Shown here: piece by piece, positions 53,606 through 62,783 of the stretch
Numbering within the stretch: position 1 is the stretch's first letter
Layout of the letters: each line of letters starts with the position of its first letter
Assembly (NCBI GenBank): GCA_947630795.1
Contig: CANRJC010000002.1
Span: 1-64,000, forward strand
Length of the DNA: 64,000 nt
Source of the DNA: an uncultured Phascolarctobacterium sp.
GTDB taxonomy: Bacteria > Bacillota > Negativicutes > Acidaminococcales > Acidaminococcaceae
Reading direction: 5' to 3'
The notes under the pieces: model-generated
Databases searched by the model: none
What the model was told of the DNA's origin: nothing
The model's input: only the letters and a program-made list of their open reading frames with translations
Made by a program: the position numbers and the translations under genes

Positions 53606-54844
53606 ATGATGAAGAAAAGTCTTATCTTTGCCATGGCTATGGCTTTAGGCGTCACTGCCTCTGCCTATGCCGCCAACCCTTTCAGTGATGTACCTGCAGG
53701 CCATTGGGCTTATGACAGCATCGAGAAACTGGCTGCTGCCGGCGTCATCGACGGCTACGGCGACGGCACTTTCGGCGGCGACAAATTGATGACCCGCTAC
53801 GAGATGGCTCAGATCGTTGCCCGTGCCATGGCCAACGGCGCCAACGTGGACAAATTGGCCGCAGAATTTGCAGACGAGCTGGATGCTCTGGGCGTTCGCG
53901 TCGCCAACTTGGAGAATAAGGCCGATGCCGTGAAGATCGCCGGTGAGATCCGCGCTCACTATGCCAACATCAGCGGTGACCGCCCTTTCTTCAAGGATGA
54001 TTCTTGGTCAAAACTGCGTACTCGTATCTGGTTCAAGGGCCAAGTGAACGACGATTGGACCTATGTGGGCATGATCCAAAACGAGCAGGACTTCCGTACC
54101 GATACCGGCGATGAAGAATTAAAATTTCAAAGGGCCTATCTTGAAGGTCGTTTGGGCGGCGTTGACGTGCAGGCCGGCCGTATCGACACCACCGACATCA
54201 CCGGCGGCAACATTTACGATATCCGCTTCGACGGTGTGAAACTGACCTACGGCAAAGAGATCAAATTGATCGGCCGGGCCGGCAAAGCCACCGATGCTTT
54301 CGAATACGGGCTGAGACACGGTGGCGATACCTATTCGATAGAAGCAGTAGCCAAATTAGGCAAGGCCGGGGATATCCACGCCGGCTGGTGGAAATTCAAA
54401 GATCTTACTTTCAACAGCATCACTCCCGACGACAACATCTGGACCGTCGGACTGAATTTGAACGTAGCCAAAGATCTGGAGTTGACTGCCGATTACATCA
54501 AAGGCGATTATAGTGATTATGAATGGTTTACGGATCTGACCGATCATGACGACAGCTATGTGATCGGGCTGAACTACAAGGGCGCTTCCGCCAACAAGCC
54601 CGGCAGCTACGGCCTTCATGCCAAATACTATCATCAGGGAGCTTCTTCCTACATCGCTCATACCATGAACGGTTTGCATGGGGAGGGTGTTGAGTATACA
54701 GGCTTCAAAGGTTACAGCCTCATGGGTTACTACACTGTGGCTAAGAACATGGTGGCCGGCGTTGAGTGGTACGATCTCAAGCCTTTGGAATACCCCGATA
54801 TGGAGATGAGGACTTTGTGGACCCAGTTGGTGCTGAGCTTCTAA
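53606..54844 (+). CDS. SLH-domain outer-membrane porin (OmpM type), third copy
   Basis: From ATG 53606 or 53609 (AAAGGAGAAAG upstream) the product has about 412 residues; the in-frame GTG 53555 lies before this ribosome site and is rejected. Signal peptide KKSLIFAMAMALGVTASAYA, SLH domain, coiled coil and barrel follow as in the copy at 51833; it ends LVLSF. Close similarity runs through the barrel (TDTGDE, QRAYLEGRLGGVDVQAGRIDTTD, GLHAKYYH, MAGVEWYDLK-type stretches), with differences in segments likely to be surface loops. The two genes are a tandem pair, each with its own promoter region and terminator. Confidence 0.95.
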   Translation: MMKKSLIFAMAMALGVTASAYAANPFSDVPAGHWAYDSIEKLAAAGVIDGYGDGTFGGDKLMTRYEMAQIVARAMANGANVDKLAAEFADELDALGVRVANLENKADAVKIAGEIRAHYANISGDRPFFKDDSWSKLRTRIWFKGQVNDDWTYVGMIQNEQDFRTDTGDEELKFQRAYLEGRLGGVDVQAGRIDTTDITGGNIYDIRFDGVKLTYGKEIKLIGRAGKATDAFEYGLRHGGDTYSIEAVAKLGKAGDIHAGWWKFKDLTFNSITPDDNIWTVGLNLNVAKDLELTADYIKGDYSDYEWFTDLTDHDDSYVIGLNYKGASANKPGSYGLHAKYYHQGASSYIAHTMNGLHGEGVEYTGFKGYSLMGYYTVAKNMVAGVEWYDLKPLEYPDMEMRTLWTQLVLSF

Positions 54845-54870
54845 AATTTCAAAAATAGCAAAAATTTTCG

Positions 54871-54900
54871 AGAGACGCTCAAAAGGCGTCTCTTTTTTTT
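54871..54900 (+). terminator. Terminator of the third porin gene
   Basis: AGAGACGC, loop TCAAAAG, GCGTCTCT, then TTTTTTT. Confidence 0.9.
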
Positions 54901-54975
54901 GTGATACCGCTCTGCCTATCACGTCTTTTCTTTCTTCGAGGGAAGAGAACTCGCTCGCATGAAAATTTTAAAGCG

Positions 54976-55004
54976 TTGACTTTTGTTTTCGGCCTTGTTA
55001 CAAT
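54976..55004 (+). promoter_or_regulatory. Promoter of structured RNA copy B
   Basis: TTGACT (54976-54981), 17-base spacer, TACAAT (54999-55004), identical boxes and spacing to copy A. Confidence 0.85.
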
Positions 55005-55010
55005 AAAGGT

Positions 55011-55187
55011 GCTTGATTCGTCGCCTACCTCACGGTATGAGCGACGGGACCGCAAGGGTTCAGCCCCGTTGTTTGCGGAAGAAATGAATAGAGCAGATAG
55101 CAGCAAACGAGCCGTTAGCCGACAAGCGGCATAGAAACAGTCGGACCGAAGTGAGCACGTCCTTCGCCGTTAGGCGAAGGCTTTTTT
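55011..55187 (+). ncRNA. Structured small RNA, copy B, upstream of an Rpn gene
   Basis: About 177 bases ending in terminator CCTTCGCC/GGCGAAGG (55161-55180) and TTTTTT. Stems correspond to copy A: CGTCGC (55019-55024)/GCGACG (55041-55046), ACCGCAA (55049-55055)/TTGCGG (55073-55078), and CCGTT (55112-55116)/AA-CGG (55124-55129, one bulged G). Loop CCGAC (55119-55123) can pair with GTCGG (55140-55144). Relative to copy A, stem pairs change C-G to U-A at two places while pairing is kept. The strongly shared blocks are GGGACCGCAAGG, CAGCCCCGTTGTTTGCGG, ATAGAAA-CAGTCGGA-CGAAGTGAGCACGTCCTTCGCC in parts. Confidence 0.75.
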
Positions 55188-55194
55188 GTTTTCT

Positions 55195-55345
55195 GTCGCA
55201 CGCCTAACGCTTCGACAGGCTCAGCGGGCGGCGTGCTCGGTGTATATAGCCGGTCACTAAGCTTGTCCCGGGCTTCCCCAGCAGAGTCATATAAATCAGT
55301 TGGGTGTTCAAGGGGAAGGAAGTGCTCGGCGCAGCAGAATGTCCC
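55195..55345 (+). repeat. Dispersed repeat block between RNA copy B and Rpn copy B
   Basis: Relative to locus A, where the RNA terminator region runs almost straight into CCAAGTTTTTCTTCTCATTTTG, about 140 extra bases stand here. They contain AGCTTGTCCCGGGCTTCCCC-AGC (55260-55282), the reverse complement of 15017-15039, and AAGGGGAAGGAAG. It looks like an inserted mobile or palindromic repeat element. Confidence 0.6.
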
Positions 55346-55445
55346 AAGTTTTTCTTCTCATTTTGCCCCTAAAAATGTATAATAAAAGTACGGTCACATC
55401 AGGGGCAAGGTGAGTAAAATAAAAAAGCAAAAGGAGAAAAAGCCT

Positions 55446-56333
55446 ATGCCCCAGATGAAAAGGACCGTAAAAGACAGCGTTTTCACTTATCTCTTCCAAG
55501 ACCCTAAGTACACGTTGCAGCTCTATAAGTCGCTGCACGGCGATGACGACGGCGTCGAAGAGAAAGACATCGAATTGATCACGCTGGCCAACGTCTTGGT
55601 CGACGACCTCTACAACGACTTAGGCTTTTTGGTGAAAGACAAGCTGATCATTTTGGTGGAAGCCCAATCGACTTTTTCCCCGAATCTTGCGTATCGCATG
55701 CATTTATACTCGGCGCTCACTTCCAAGAATTATGCGGATGAAAACAAACTGGACTCATTCGGTTCCAAGAAGATGCCCATCCCTATGTTCGAGCCCTACG
55801 TTATCTACACCGGCGACCAAGAAGTTCCCGACACTCTGCGTCTTTCCGATCTGTACATAGTAAAGGGCAGAGCGCGGGTAGAAACGGAAGTGCAAGTGCT
55901 GCGGGGAGATGCTGCCGACAAAAACGACATCGTGAACCAGTACGTGCGCTTTTGCAAGATCGCTGACGAAGAGCGGCGCAAAAGCGGCTCCACAGTTGAA
56001 ACCGTAAAGGCGATCATAGACCGTTGCATCGAAGAGAATGTGCTGGCAGACTTTTTGGCGTCGCGGCGGAAGGAGGTAGAAGACATCATGGTAGTTTTAT
56101 ACGATGAAGCAAAAGTAAGAGAGATCCACGAATACAATGTCAGAAAGGATGCCTTAGAAGAAGGAGTGGAGAGAGGCAGAGACGAAGGCACCGAAAAAGG
56201 TATCTCTGCCATGGTCCTTGCGCTTAAGGCTTTTGCCGTAACTAAAGATGCCGTGGCGGAGAAACTTATGCAATTCTACCAACTTTCTCCGCAAGTTGCC
56301 GAGGCTAAGGTGGAGCAGTATTGGGATCAATAA
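55446..56333 (+). CDS. Rpn-family PD-(D/E)XK nuclease, copy B
   Basis: The 295-residue product starts at ATG 55446 after AAAGGAG and is a close paralogue of the protein at 13954: KRTVKDSVFTYLFQDPKYTLQLYKSLHG, VLVDDLYNDLGFLVKDKLIILVEAQST with the Asp and EXQ of the nuclease core, DKNDIVNQYVRFCKIADEERR. Differences cluster in the region about 90-150 and in the charged hinge, which is longer here (EEGVERGRDEGTEKGIS). TATAAT at 55379-55384 is at the same place as in copy A. Nuclease and defence roles are inferred from the family. Confidence 0.88.
   Translation: MPQMKRTVKDSVFTYLFQDPKYTLQLYKSLHGDDDGVEEKDIELITLANVLVDDLYNDLGFLVKDKLIILVEAQSTFSPNLAYRMHLYSALTSKNYADENKLDSFGSKKMPIPMFEPYVIYTGDQEVPDTLRLSDLYIVKGRARVETEVQVLRGDAADKNDIVNQYVRFCKIADEERRKSGSTVETVKAIIDRCIEENVLADFLASRRKEVEDIMVVLYDEAKVREIHEYNVRKDALEEGVERGRDEGTEKGISAMVLALKAFAVTKDAVAEKLMQFYQLSPQVAEAKVEQYWDQ
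56088..56333 (+). other. Possible internal start for a C-terminal small Rpn protein (81 aa)
   Basis: In-frame ATG 56088 is preceded by AAGGAGG (56070-56076) with an 11-base spacer, matching the position of the internal ATG in copy A. The product would begin MVVLYDEAKVREIHEYN. Confidence 0.4.
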
Positions 56334-56360
56334 AAGTAAAATAAGAAAGCAAAAATTTTC

Positions 56361-56391
56361 GAGGGACGCACGAGTTGCGTCTCTCTTTTTT
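56361..56391 (+). terminator. Terminator of Rpn copy B
   Basis: GAGGGACGCA, loop CGAGT, TGCGTCTCTC (one G-U), then TTTTTT. Confidence 0.88.
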
Positions 56392-56806
56392 GTTGAGCGT
56401 TCGACGGAAAAAGCAACGATGCAGAAGATTCGCGTTGCTCAAAATAGGCAGAACATTAAAAAAGGGAAGAGCAGCCCACGCCGCCGCGGGAGGTGCCGTT
56501 TTTATAAGGAAGAGTTTTCGCGGTCAAAAGCAAAGTGCGCTCGCATTTTCAGAAGAAGGAGAGGCGCCGCAGGCTCGAACGTCGAGTCCGCACATTTTTC
56601 GAAAAAGGCAGAGGAGTTGCGGGGGCATAGGCGAGCTTCGCCGACTTTTCGAAAAAGGCAGAGAAGTTTAAATTCGAGAGTTTTTGACCGGAGTTTCTTC
56701 TTTTCGCAAAGAGAAAAACTTTCTCGCCGCGGGCAAAAGGAATTTTTCCCATTGCGTCGAATATGCAACAGGTAAACTGTGAAAAGAAGATAGGAGGCAT
56801 AAAGTT
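56392..56806. other. Repetitive gap before pnp
   Basis: Contains TTTTTCGAAAAAGGCAGAG units (56598 and 56648, about 50 bases apart) and GAAGGAGAGGCGCCGC-like relatives, similar in style to 2840-2955. Several overlapping short frames are Arg/Ser/Phe-rich and look spurious. No convincing promoter for pnp was found; AGGAGG is 9 bases before its ATG. Confidence 0.45.
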
Positions 56807-58885
56807 ATGCAAAGTTACACCATGGACCTGGGCGGCAGGCCCCTCACCATCGAGATCGGCAAGATAGCCAAACAGGCTAACGGTTCCTGCATGGTGCGCT
56901 ACGGGGACACCGTCATCGTAGTGGCCGCCACCGGCACCAAGACCCCCCGTGAAGGCGTGGACTTTTTTCCGCTGACCGTAGATTTTGAAGAAAAGATGTA
57001 CGCCGTAGGCAAGATCCCCGGCGGTTTTATCAGAAGAGAGGGCAGGCCCAGCGAGCAGGCCATCCTCACCAGCCGCCTCATCGACCGGCCCATCCGCCCC
57101 ATGTTCCCCGAAGGCTATCACAATGATGTGCAGATAGTGGCCACCGCCGTATCCGTAGACCCGGACAACGCCCCCGATATGCCGGCCATGCTGGGCGCTT
57201 CCTGCGCTCTCTCCATTTCCGACATCCCCTTCGAAGGGCCCATCGCCGGCGTGAGGGTTGGCCTCATCGACGGCAAATTCATCATCAACCCCACGGTGGA
57301 GCAGGCAGAGCTCTCCCTCTTGAATTTGGCAGTGGCCGGCACCAAAGACGCCATCCTCATGGTGGAAGCCGGAGCCAAAGAAGTGTCCGAGCAAGTGATG
57401 CTGGACGCCATCTTCTTCGGTCATGAAGCGATCAAAGAGTTGGTGGCCTTCCAAGAAAAGATCGTGGCCGAAGTGGGCAAGCCTAAGATGGAGGTAGAAA
57501 AATATGCGCCTCCCGCAGAATTGGCCGCAGAGATCGAAGCTTACGGGGCCGAGCAATTGAAGGCCGCTTTGATGGACGCCAACAAACTGCAGCGGGAAGA
57601 GAACGTGGCCCGCATCAAAGGAGAGATCGCCGAAGCTTTCATGGCCAAATATCCCGACAATGCTGCCGACGTTGCCTACATCACCCAAAAATTGGTGAAG
57701 AAGATCGTGCGCCGCACCATCTCTGTAGATAAGATCCGTCCCGACGGCCGTCAACTGAACGAAGTGCGCCCGGTGAGCTGCGAAGTGGGCCTTTTGCCCC
57801 GAGCTCACGGCAGCTCCCTCTTCACCAGAGGCCAAACTCAGATCCTCAACGGCTTGGCCCTCGCTCCTCTGCGTGAGGCTCAAACTTTGGACGGCCTCGG
57901 CACCGAAGACAGCAAGCGCTACATCCATCACTACAACTTCCCGCCTTACAGCGTAGGCGAGACCAAACCTCTGCGCAGTCCCGGCCGCCGGGAGATCGGC
58001 CACGGTGCTTTGGCAGAGCGGGCTTTGAGACCGGTGATCCCTTCCGAAGAAGAATTCCCCTACGCCATCCGCCTCGTCTCGGAAGTGCTGGAGTCTAACG
58101 GCTCTTCCTCCATGGGCAGCGTGTGCGCTTCCACCCTTTCCTTGATGGATGCCGGTGTGCCCATCAAGGCGCCGGTAGCAGGCGTGGCCATGGGCTTGGT
58201 GAAAGACGGCGACTACTTCACCATCCTCACCGATATCCAAGGCTTGGAAGACGCTCTCGGCGATATGGACTTCAAAGTGGCCGGCACCGCCAAAGGCATC
58301 ACCGCCATCCAGATGGACATCAAGATCGACGGCATCAACAAAGACATCTTCACTCAGGCTCTGGCTCAGGCCAAAGAGGGCAGAGAGTTCATCATGGGCA
58401 AGATGCTGGAGTGCATCGATCACTATCGGCCGCAGCTGTCTAAATATGCGCCCAAGATCACCAGCATCACCATCGACGTAGACAAGATCGCCAAGGTGAT
58501 CGGCCCCGGCGGCAAGACCGTTAAGCACATCGTAGAGGAGAGCGGCGCCAAGATCGACATCGAAGAGAGCGGCCGCATCTACATCGCCGCCGTGAACAGC
58601 GAGGCTGCCGAGAAGGCCATCAAGATGATCAACGCCATCATCGAAGAGGCAGTGCCCGGAAAAATTTATACCGGCAAAGTCACCCGCCTGATGAATTTCG
58701 GCGCCTTCGTAGAGATCCTGCCCGGCAAAGAGGGCTTGGTCCACATCTCTCAACTTTCCACCGAGCGGGTGGAGAAAGTGGAAGACGTGGTATCCGTCGG
58801 CGACGAGATCGTGGTGAAAGTGACCGATATCGACCAAAAAGGCCGCATCAATCTTTCCCGTAAGGCCGTGCTGCTGAGGAGATAA
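56807..58885 (+). CDS. pnp: Polynucleotide phosphorylase
   Basis: The 692-residue 3'-5' exoribonuclease has two RNase PH domains (first about 5-215, second about 310-540), separated by the all-helical linker, then a KH domain (about 555-610; [22 protein letters not shown] in part) and an S1 domain (about 622-690; [34 protein letters not shown] in part). The catalytic second-half motif [14 protein letters not shown] and SDGSS-like FTRGQTQ are visible. It degrades RNA phosphorolytically. rpsO, often upstream, is absent; dut follows after six bases. Confidence 0.97.
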   Translation: MQSYTMDLGGRPLTIEIGKIAKQANGSCMVRYGDTVIVVAATGTKTPREGVDFFPLTVDFEEKMYAVGKIPGGFIRREGRPSEQAILTSRLIDRPIRPMFPEGYHNDVQIVATAVSVDPDNAPDMPAMLGASCALSISDIPFEGPIAGVRVGLIDGKFIINPTVEQAELSLLNLAVAGTKDAILMVEAGAKEVSEQVMLDAIFFGHEAIKELVAFQEKIVAEVGKPKMEVEKYAPPAELAAEIEAYGAEQLKAALMDANKLQREENVARIKGEIAEAFMAKYPDNAADVAYITQKLVKKIVRRTISVDKIRPDGRQLNEVRPVSCEVGLLPRAHGSSLFTRGQTQILNGLALAPLREAQTLDGLGTEDSKRYIHHYNFPPYSVGETKPLRSPGRREIGHGALAERALRPVIPSEEEFPYAIRLVSEVLESNGSSSMGSVCASTLSLMDAGVPIKAPVAGVAMGLVKDGDYFTILTDIQGLEDALGDMDFKVAGTAKGITAIQMDIKIDGINKDIFTQALAQAKEGREFIMGKMLECIDHYRPQLSKYAPKITSITIDVDKIAKVIGPGGKTVKHIVEESGAKIDIEESGRIYIAAVNSEAAEKAIKMINAIIEEAVPGKIYTGKVTRLMNFGAFVEILPGKEGLVHISQLSTERVEKVEDVVSVGDEIVVKVTDIDQKGRINLSRKAVLLRR

Positions 58886-58891
58886 AAAGCC

Positions 58892-59338
58892 ATGAGGCAA
58901 AGAGGTTTCGTCAAGGTCAGCGCCTATAAGGACGCCGATTTTCCCCTGCCGGAGCGCAAGACCAAATTTTCCGCAGGCTACGACTTCTGCCTGCCCGAGG
59001 CCGTGACCTTGGAGCCGGGGAAGATAACCTTGGTGCCCACCGGCATCAAGGCTTACATGCAGCCGGGAGAATTTTTGGGCCTGCACATCCGCAGCAGCAT
59101 GGCGGTGAAGAAGGGGCTGCTCTTGGTGAACAGCGTGGGCATCATCGACGCCGATTATTACGATAATCCGGAGAACGAAGGCCACATCCTTCTGGCTCTG
59201 CTGAATACGAAAGAGGAAGCCCTCACTTTGCCCAAAGGGGAGAGAGTGGCCCAGGGCATCTTCTACAACTTTTTGTTGGCGGACGGCGACGAGGCGCAGG
59301 CCCTGCGCAGCGGCGGCATCGGCTCCACGAAAAGCTGA
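58892..59338 (+). CDS. dut: dUTP diphosphatase
   Basis: The 148-residue product has all five trimeric-dUTPase motifs: I AGYDFCLPEAV, II RSSMAVKKGL, III NSVGIIDADYYDNPENEGHI, IV KGERVAQGIF, V RSGGIGSTKS. Motif III is longer than usual and motif V has Ile where Phe is common, as in a known Firmicute subgroup. It hydrolyses dUTP to dUMP. It starts at ATG six bases after pnp. Confidence 0.93.
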   Translation: MRQRGFVKVSAYKDADFPLPERKTKFSAGYDFCLPEAVTLEPGKITLVPTGIKAYMQPGEFLGLHIRSSMAVKKGLLLVNSVGIIDADYYDNPENEGHILLALLNTKEEALTLPKGERVAQGIFYNFLLADGDEAQALRSGGIGSTKS

Positions 59339-59348
59339 AGCATTTTCC

Positions 59349-59377
59349 TTGACAAAGATTTTCTCTAAATGTATAAT
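59349..59377 (+). promoter_or_regulatory. Consensus promoter of the lysine-riboswitch transcript
   Basis: TTGACA (59349-59354), 17-base spacer ending TG, TATAAT (59372-59377). Confidence 0.92.
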
Positions 59378-59395
59378 TTTTTTGACGAACAAAAA

Positions 59396-59612
59396 GATAG
59401 AGGCGCGGGAAGCATGAGTAACCTGATGAGCGGCAGCGATGAAACGGGAGAAAGGGCCACCGCCGAAGTGGAGCGCCGGGCGCGGCGGTCTGCTGGGACG
59501 GCAGCGAAGAGCTGACGTACTGTCGCCGAGCATGAGGCTTGAGCGGAGGGCTATCTCGCATTACAGGCATTGTAACCGTTGAGAGCCGCCGAAGCCCTCA
59601 ACGGTTTTCTTT
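59396..59612 (+). promoter_or_regulatory. Lysine riboswitch (L box) with terminator
   Basis: Conserved aptamer segments appear in order: AGAGGCGCGG, ATGAGTAAC, GGGAGAAAGGGCCACCGCCGAAG in part, TGCTGGGACGGCAG, and GGAGGGCTATCTCGC closing the junction. The aptamer covers about 59396-59562. The terminator stem AACCGTTGAG/CTCAACGGTT (59574-59606) and TTTTCTTTT follow. Lysine binding favours termination, cutting expression of the dapB-asd-lysC-dapA operon, whose first start codon is 22 bases beyond. Confidence 0.95.
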
Positions 59613-59633
59613 TAAAGAAAAGGAGTGGGAAAA

Positions 59634-60410
59634 ATGATCAAAGTTTTGGTGAACGGTGCCTTGGGCCGCATGGGCGGCGAAGTGGTGAAACAGGTGTGCG
59701 CCGAAAAGGAAATGGAATTGGTGGGCGTGAGCGATATCTTCAGCAAACCTCTCACCTTGCCGGACGGCAGCACCATGACCACTTACAGCGATACCGTGGC
59801 CGCCGTCAAAGCCACCAAGCCCGACGTGATGGTGGACTTCACCCGGCCCGACGTGGTGATGGTCACTTTGCGCAAAGTGCTGCCTTTGGGCGTGCGCTGC
59901 GTGGTGGGCACCACCGGCTTCACTCCCCACAGTTTGGAGGAAGTGGATCAATTGGCTCATAAACACGACACCGCCGTGCTGGTAGCCCCCAACTTTTCTT
60001 TGGGTGCTGTGGTGATGATCAAATTGGCCGCAGAAGCCGCCAAATATTTCCCCAACGTGGAGATCATCGAAAAACATCACGATAAAAAACTGGACGCTCC
60101 CAGCGGCACCGCCATCTTGACGGCTCAGAAGATAGCCGAGGTGCGGGGCTATCTGCGCCAAGGGCATGTGAACGAGATCGAGACCCTGCGCAACGTACGG
60201 GGCGGCGATATGCAGGGCATGCGCATCCACAGCGTGCGGCTGCCGGGCTATGTGGCTTCTCAGGAAGTCATCTTCGGCGGGCAGGGCGAGACCCTGCGCA
60301 TCTGCAACGACCCGGTGAGCAGAGAATGCTACATGCCCGGCGTGGTCTTGGGTTGCAAACGCATCCTCGACAAAAAAGGCCTCATCTACGGCCTCGACAA
60401 ATTGCTGTGA
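59634..60410 (+). CDS. dapB: 4-hydroxy-tetrahydrodipicolinate reductase
   Basis: From ATG 59634 (AAAAGGAGTGGG upstream) the product has 258 residues: N-terminal NAD(P)H-binding NGALGRMGGEVV, VDFTRPD, GTTGFT, and the catalytic EKHHDKKLDAPSGTA with the His pair and Lys, then the C-terminal VIFGGQGE. It reduces the DapA product in diaminopimelate and lysine synthesis. First gene after the riboswitch. Confidence 0.97.
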   Translation: MIKVLVNGALGRMGGEVVKQVCAEKEMELVGVSDIFSKPLTLPDGSTMTTYSDTVAAVKATKPDVMVDFTRPDVVMVTLRKVLPLGVRCVVGTTGFTPHSLEEVDQLAHKHDTAVLVAPNFSLGAVVMIKLAAEAAKYFPNVEIIEKHHDKKLDAPSGTAILTAQKIAEVRGYLRQGHVNEIETLRNVRGGDMQGMRIHSVRLPGYVASQEVIFGGQGETLRICNDPVSRECYMPGVVLGCKRILDKKGLIYGLDKLL

Positions 60411-60483
60411 TCTTTATCAAAAACGGCAGTCGAAAAATTTTTGCGGAAATTTCAAAATAAACAAGTAAGACGGGAGAATGACA

Positions 60484-61548
60484 ATGAAGAAGTACAATGT
60501 AGCCATTTTGGGAGCTACCGGCGCAGTGGGCGGCGAATTTTTACGGCTCATCGCCGAGAGAAATTTTCCTTTTGCAGAATTGAGGCTGTTGGCCTCTAAA
60601 CGCAGTGCCGGCAAGAAGATGGACTTTTTGGGCAAGACCTATACCGTAGAGGAAGCCACTGCCGCTTCTTTTAAAGACATCGACATCGCCCTCTTCGCCG
60701 GGGGCAGCATCTCCAAAGAGTTCGCTCCCCACGCCGTGAAGGCCGGGGCCGTGGTCATCGACAATTCCAGCGCCTTCAGGATGGACCCCGAGGTGCCCCT
60801 GATCGTGCCGGAGGTGAACCCGGGCGCCATCGCCGCTCATAAGGGCATCATCGCCAACCCCAACTGTTCCACCATCATCATGGTGATGGCCTTAAAGCCT
60901 CTTTACGATCTGGCCAAGATCAAAAGGATCGTGGTCTCCACCTATCAGGCAGTGTCGGGGGCAGGCAAAGAAGGCATCGACGAACTGACCGACGAAGTGA
61001 ATGCTTACGTGAGGGGAGAAGAGATGGAGGCGAAGATCCTCCCCACCACTTCCATGCCCAAGCATTATCCCATCGCCTTCAATCTCATCCCGCAGATCGA
61101 CGTCTTCCTCGACAATCTCTACAGCAAAGAAGAGATGAAGATGGTGAACGAGACGAGAAAAATTTTGAACGACTATGATATCGGCATCACCGCCACCACC
61201 GTGAGAGTGCCTGTCTATCGCAGCCACAGCGAGGCCGTGAACGTAGAGTTCGAACACGATCTGGAGCTCAAAGACATGGCCGCCGCCATGGACGCCTTCC
61301 CGGGCCTCAAGATGCTGGACGATCCGCAAAAACAAATTTATCCCATGCCTCTTTACACTTCCGACAAGAACGACTGCTACGTGGGCCGTCTGCGTCGGGA
61401 CGAATCGCAGCCCAACACCTTCAACTTCTGGGTAGTGGGCGATCAGATCAGAAAGGGCGCCGCTTTGAACGCTCTGCAGATCGCAGAAGTGATGATAGAG
61501 CAGGGCCTCATCGAAGAATGGCAGGCCAAAAGGGGAGGCGTTGAGTGA
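60484..61548 (+). CDS. asd: Aspartate-semialdehyde dehydrogenase
   Basis: The 354-residue enzyme reduces aspartyl phosphate to aspartate semialdehyde. It has VAILGATGAVGGEFLRLI for NADP, LFAGGSISKEF, NPNCSTI with catalytic Cys128, and VSTYQAVSGAG and VPVYRSHSEAV with the later catalytic residues. Start at ATG 60484, eight bases after GGGAG; ATG 60478 is too close. It overlaps lysC by one base. Confidence 0.96.
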   Translation: MKKYNVAILGATGAVGGEFLRLIAERNFPFAELRLLASKRSAGKKMDFLGKTYTVEEATAASFKDIDIALFAGGSISKEFAPHAVKAGAVVIDNSSAFRMDPEVPLIVPEVNPGAIAAHKGIIANPNCSTIIMVMALKPLYDLAKIKRIVVSTYQAVSGAGKEGIDELTDEVNAYVRGEEMEAKILPTTSMPKHYPIAFNLIPQIDVFLDNLYSKEEMKMVNETRKILNDYDIGITATTVRVPVYRSHSEAVNVEFEHDLELKDMAAAMDAFPGLKMLDDPQKQIYPMPLYTSDKNDCYVGRLRRDESQPNTFNFWVVGDQIRKGAALNALQIAEVMIEQGLIEEWQAKRGGVE

Positions 61549-62765
61549 TGCGCATCATCGTGCAAAAATTCGGCGGCACTTCTGTGGCGACAGAAGAAGC
61601 ACGCATCGCCGCCAAAGATAAGATCTTGCAAGCTATCGAAAAAGGCTACTCCCCCGTGGTAGTGGTCAGCGCCATGGGCAGAAGGGGAGCTCCCTATGCC
61701 ACCGACACTCTCATCGACGTGCTGAAAGAAGCCAACATCTCCGTGAACGTGAGAGAGATGGACGTGATGATGTGCTGCGGCGAGATCATCTCCAGCTGCG
61801 TGATGGCCGCCACTTTGCAGCGCTTCGGCCTCAACGCCCAAACTCTCACCGGCGGTCAGGCCGGCATCATCACCGACAGTCAGTTCGGCGCCGCCCGCAT
61901 CAAAAACATCAACACCGACAATCTCATCCACCTTTTAGAGTCGGGCATCACCCCCGTGGTGTGCGGCTTTCAGGGGATGACGGAGATGAACCGCAAGTTC
62001 ACCACCTTGGGCCGGGGCGGCAGCGACACCACCGGCGCCGCTTTGGGCGCTGCTTTGAAGGCCGAGTTCGTAGAGATCTACACTGACGTGGACGGCATCA
62101 TGACCGCAGACCCCCGCATCGTGAAAGAAGCCAACATTTTGGACGTGGTCTCTTACAGCGAAGTGTGCCAGATGGCCAACAACGGCGCCAAAGTCATCCA
62201 TCCCCGGGCAGTGGAGATCGCCATGCGCAACAATCTGCCCATGTATGTGAAGTCTACCTTCAGCGATGCCCCCGGCACTCTCATCACCGCCTCCGGTCAC
62301 AATTTGACCGTGGGGGACGTGCCCATCAACGAAAAAGTGGCCAGCAGCATCGCCCACGAATTGGATCTCACTCAATTCAGAGTGGCCCTCGACCCCCTCG
62401 ATGTGGCGGCCGGTCGGCAGCTTTTCGGCGACTTGGCCAAGGCCGGCATCAGCGTGGGCTGTTTGAATTTGTCGGAGAAAGAGGCTATGTTCGCCGTCTT
62501 CGATAAAGACGCCGAGCGTACCGAAGAAACTCTCAATGCTGCCAAGTTCTCCTATCAGAAGAACGAAGATTGTGCGAAAGTCACCGTGGTGGGCAGCGCC
62601 ATGGGCGGTCTGCCCGGTGTGATGGCCACTTTCGTGGCTGCCTTGGCCGAGAAAAATATCGCCATCCTGCAGACCATGGATTCGGATATCACCATCGCCG
62701 CCATCATCAAGCGGGAAAATGTGGTGGAAGCAGTCACCGCCCTGCACAGGGCTTTCAATCTGTAA
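61548..62765 (+). CDS. lysC: Aspartate kinase
   Basis: The 405-residue monofunctional enzyme phosphorylates aspartate, the first step to lysine, methionine and threonine. Kinase domain: VQKFGGTSVA with Lys7, VVSAMGRRG, GRGGSDTTGAALGAAL, YTDVDGIMTADPRIV. Two ACT domains (about 265-405) give feedback control, probably by lysine as in the DapG/LysC class. Start at ATG overlapping the asd stop (TGATG). Confidence 0.96.
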   Translation: MRIIVQKFGGTSVATEEARIAAKDKILQAIEKGYSPVVVVSAMGRRGAPYATDTLIDVLKEANISVNVREMDVMMCCGEIISSCVMAATLQRFGLNAQTLTGGQAGIITDSQFGAARIKNINTDNLIHLLESGITPVVCGFQGMTEMNRKFTTLGRGGSDTTGAALGAALKAEFVEIYTDVDGIMTADPRIVKEANILDVVSYSEVCQMANNGAKVIHPRAVEIAMRNNLPMYVKSTFSDAPGTLITASGHNLTVGDVPINEKVASSIAHELDLTQFRVALDPLDVAAGRQLFGDLAKAGISVGCLNLSEKEAMFAVFDKDAERTEETLNAAKFSYQKNEDCAKVTVVGSAMGGLPGVMATFVAALAEKNIAILQTMDSDITIAAIIKRENVVEAVTALHRAFNL

Positions 62766-62783
62766 AAAAGAGGAGGGGCTCTT

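Noticed and set aside
56549-59533. 994-codon minus-strand frame opposite pnp and dut
   Set aside because: His/Gly/Ala-rich translation typical of the antisense of GC-rich genes; pnp and dut are full length on the plus strand.
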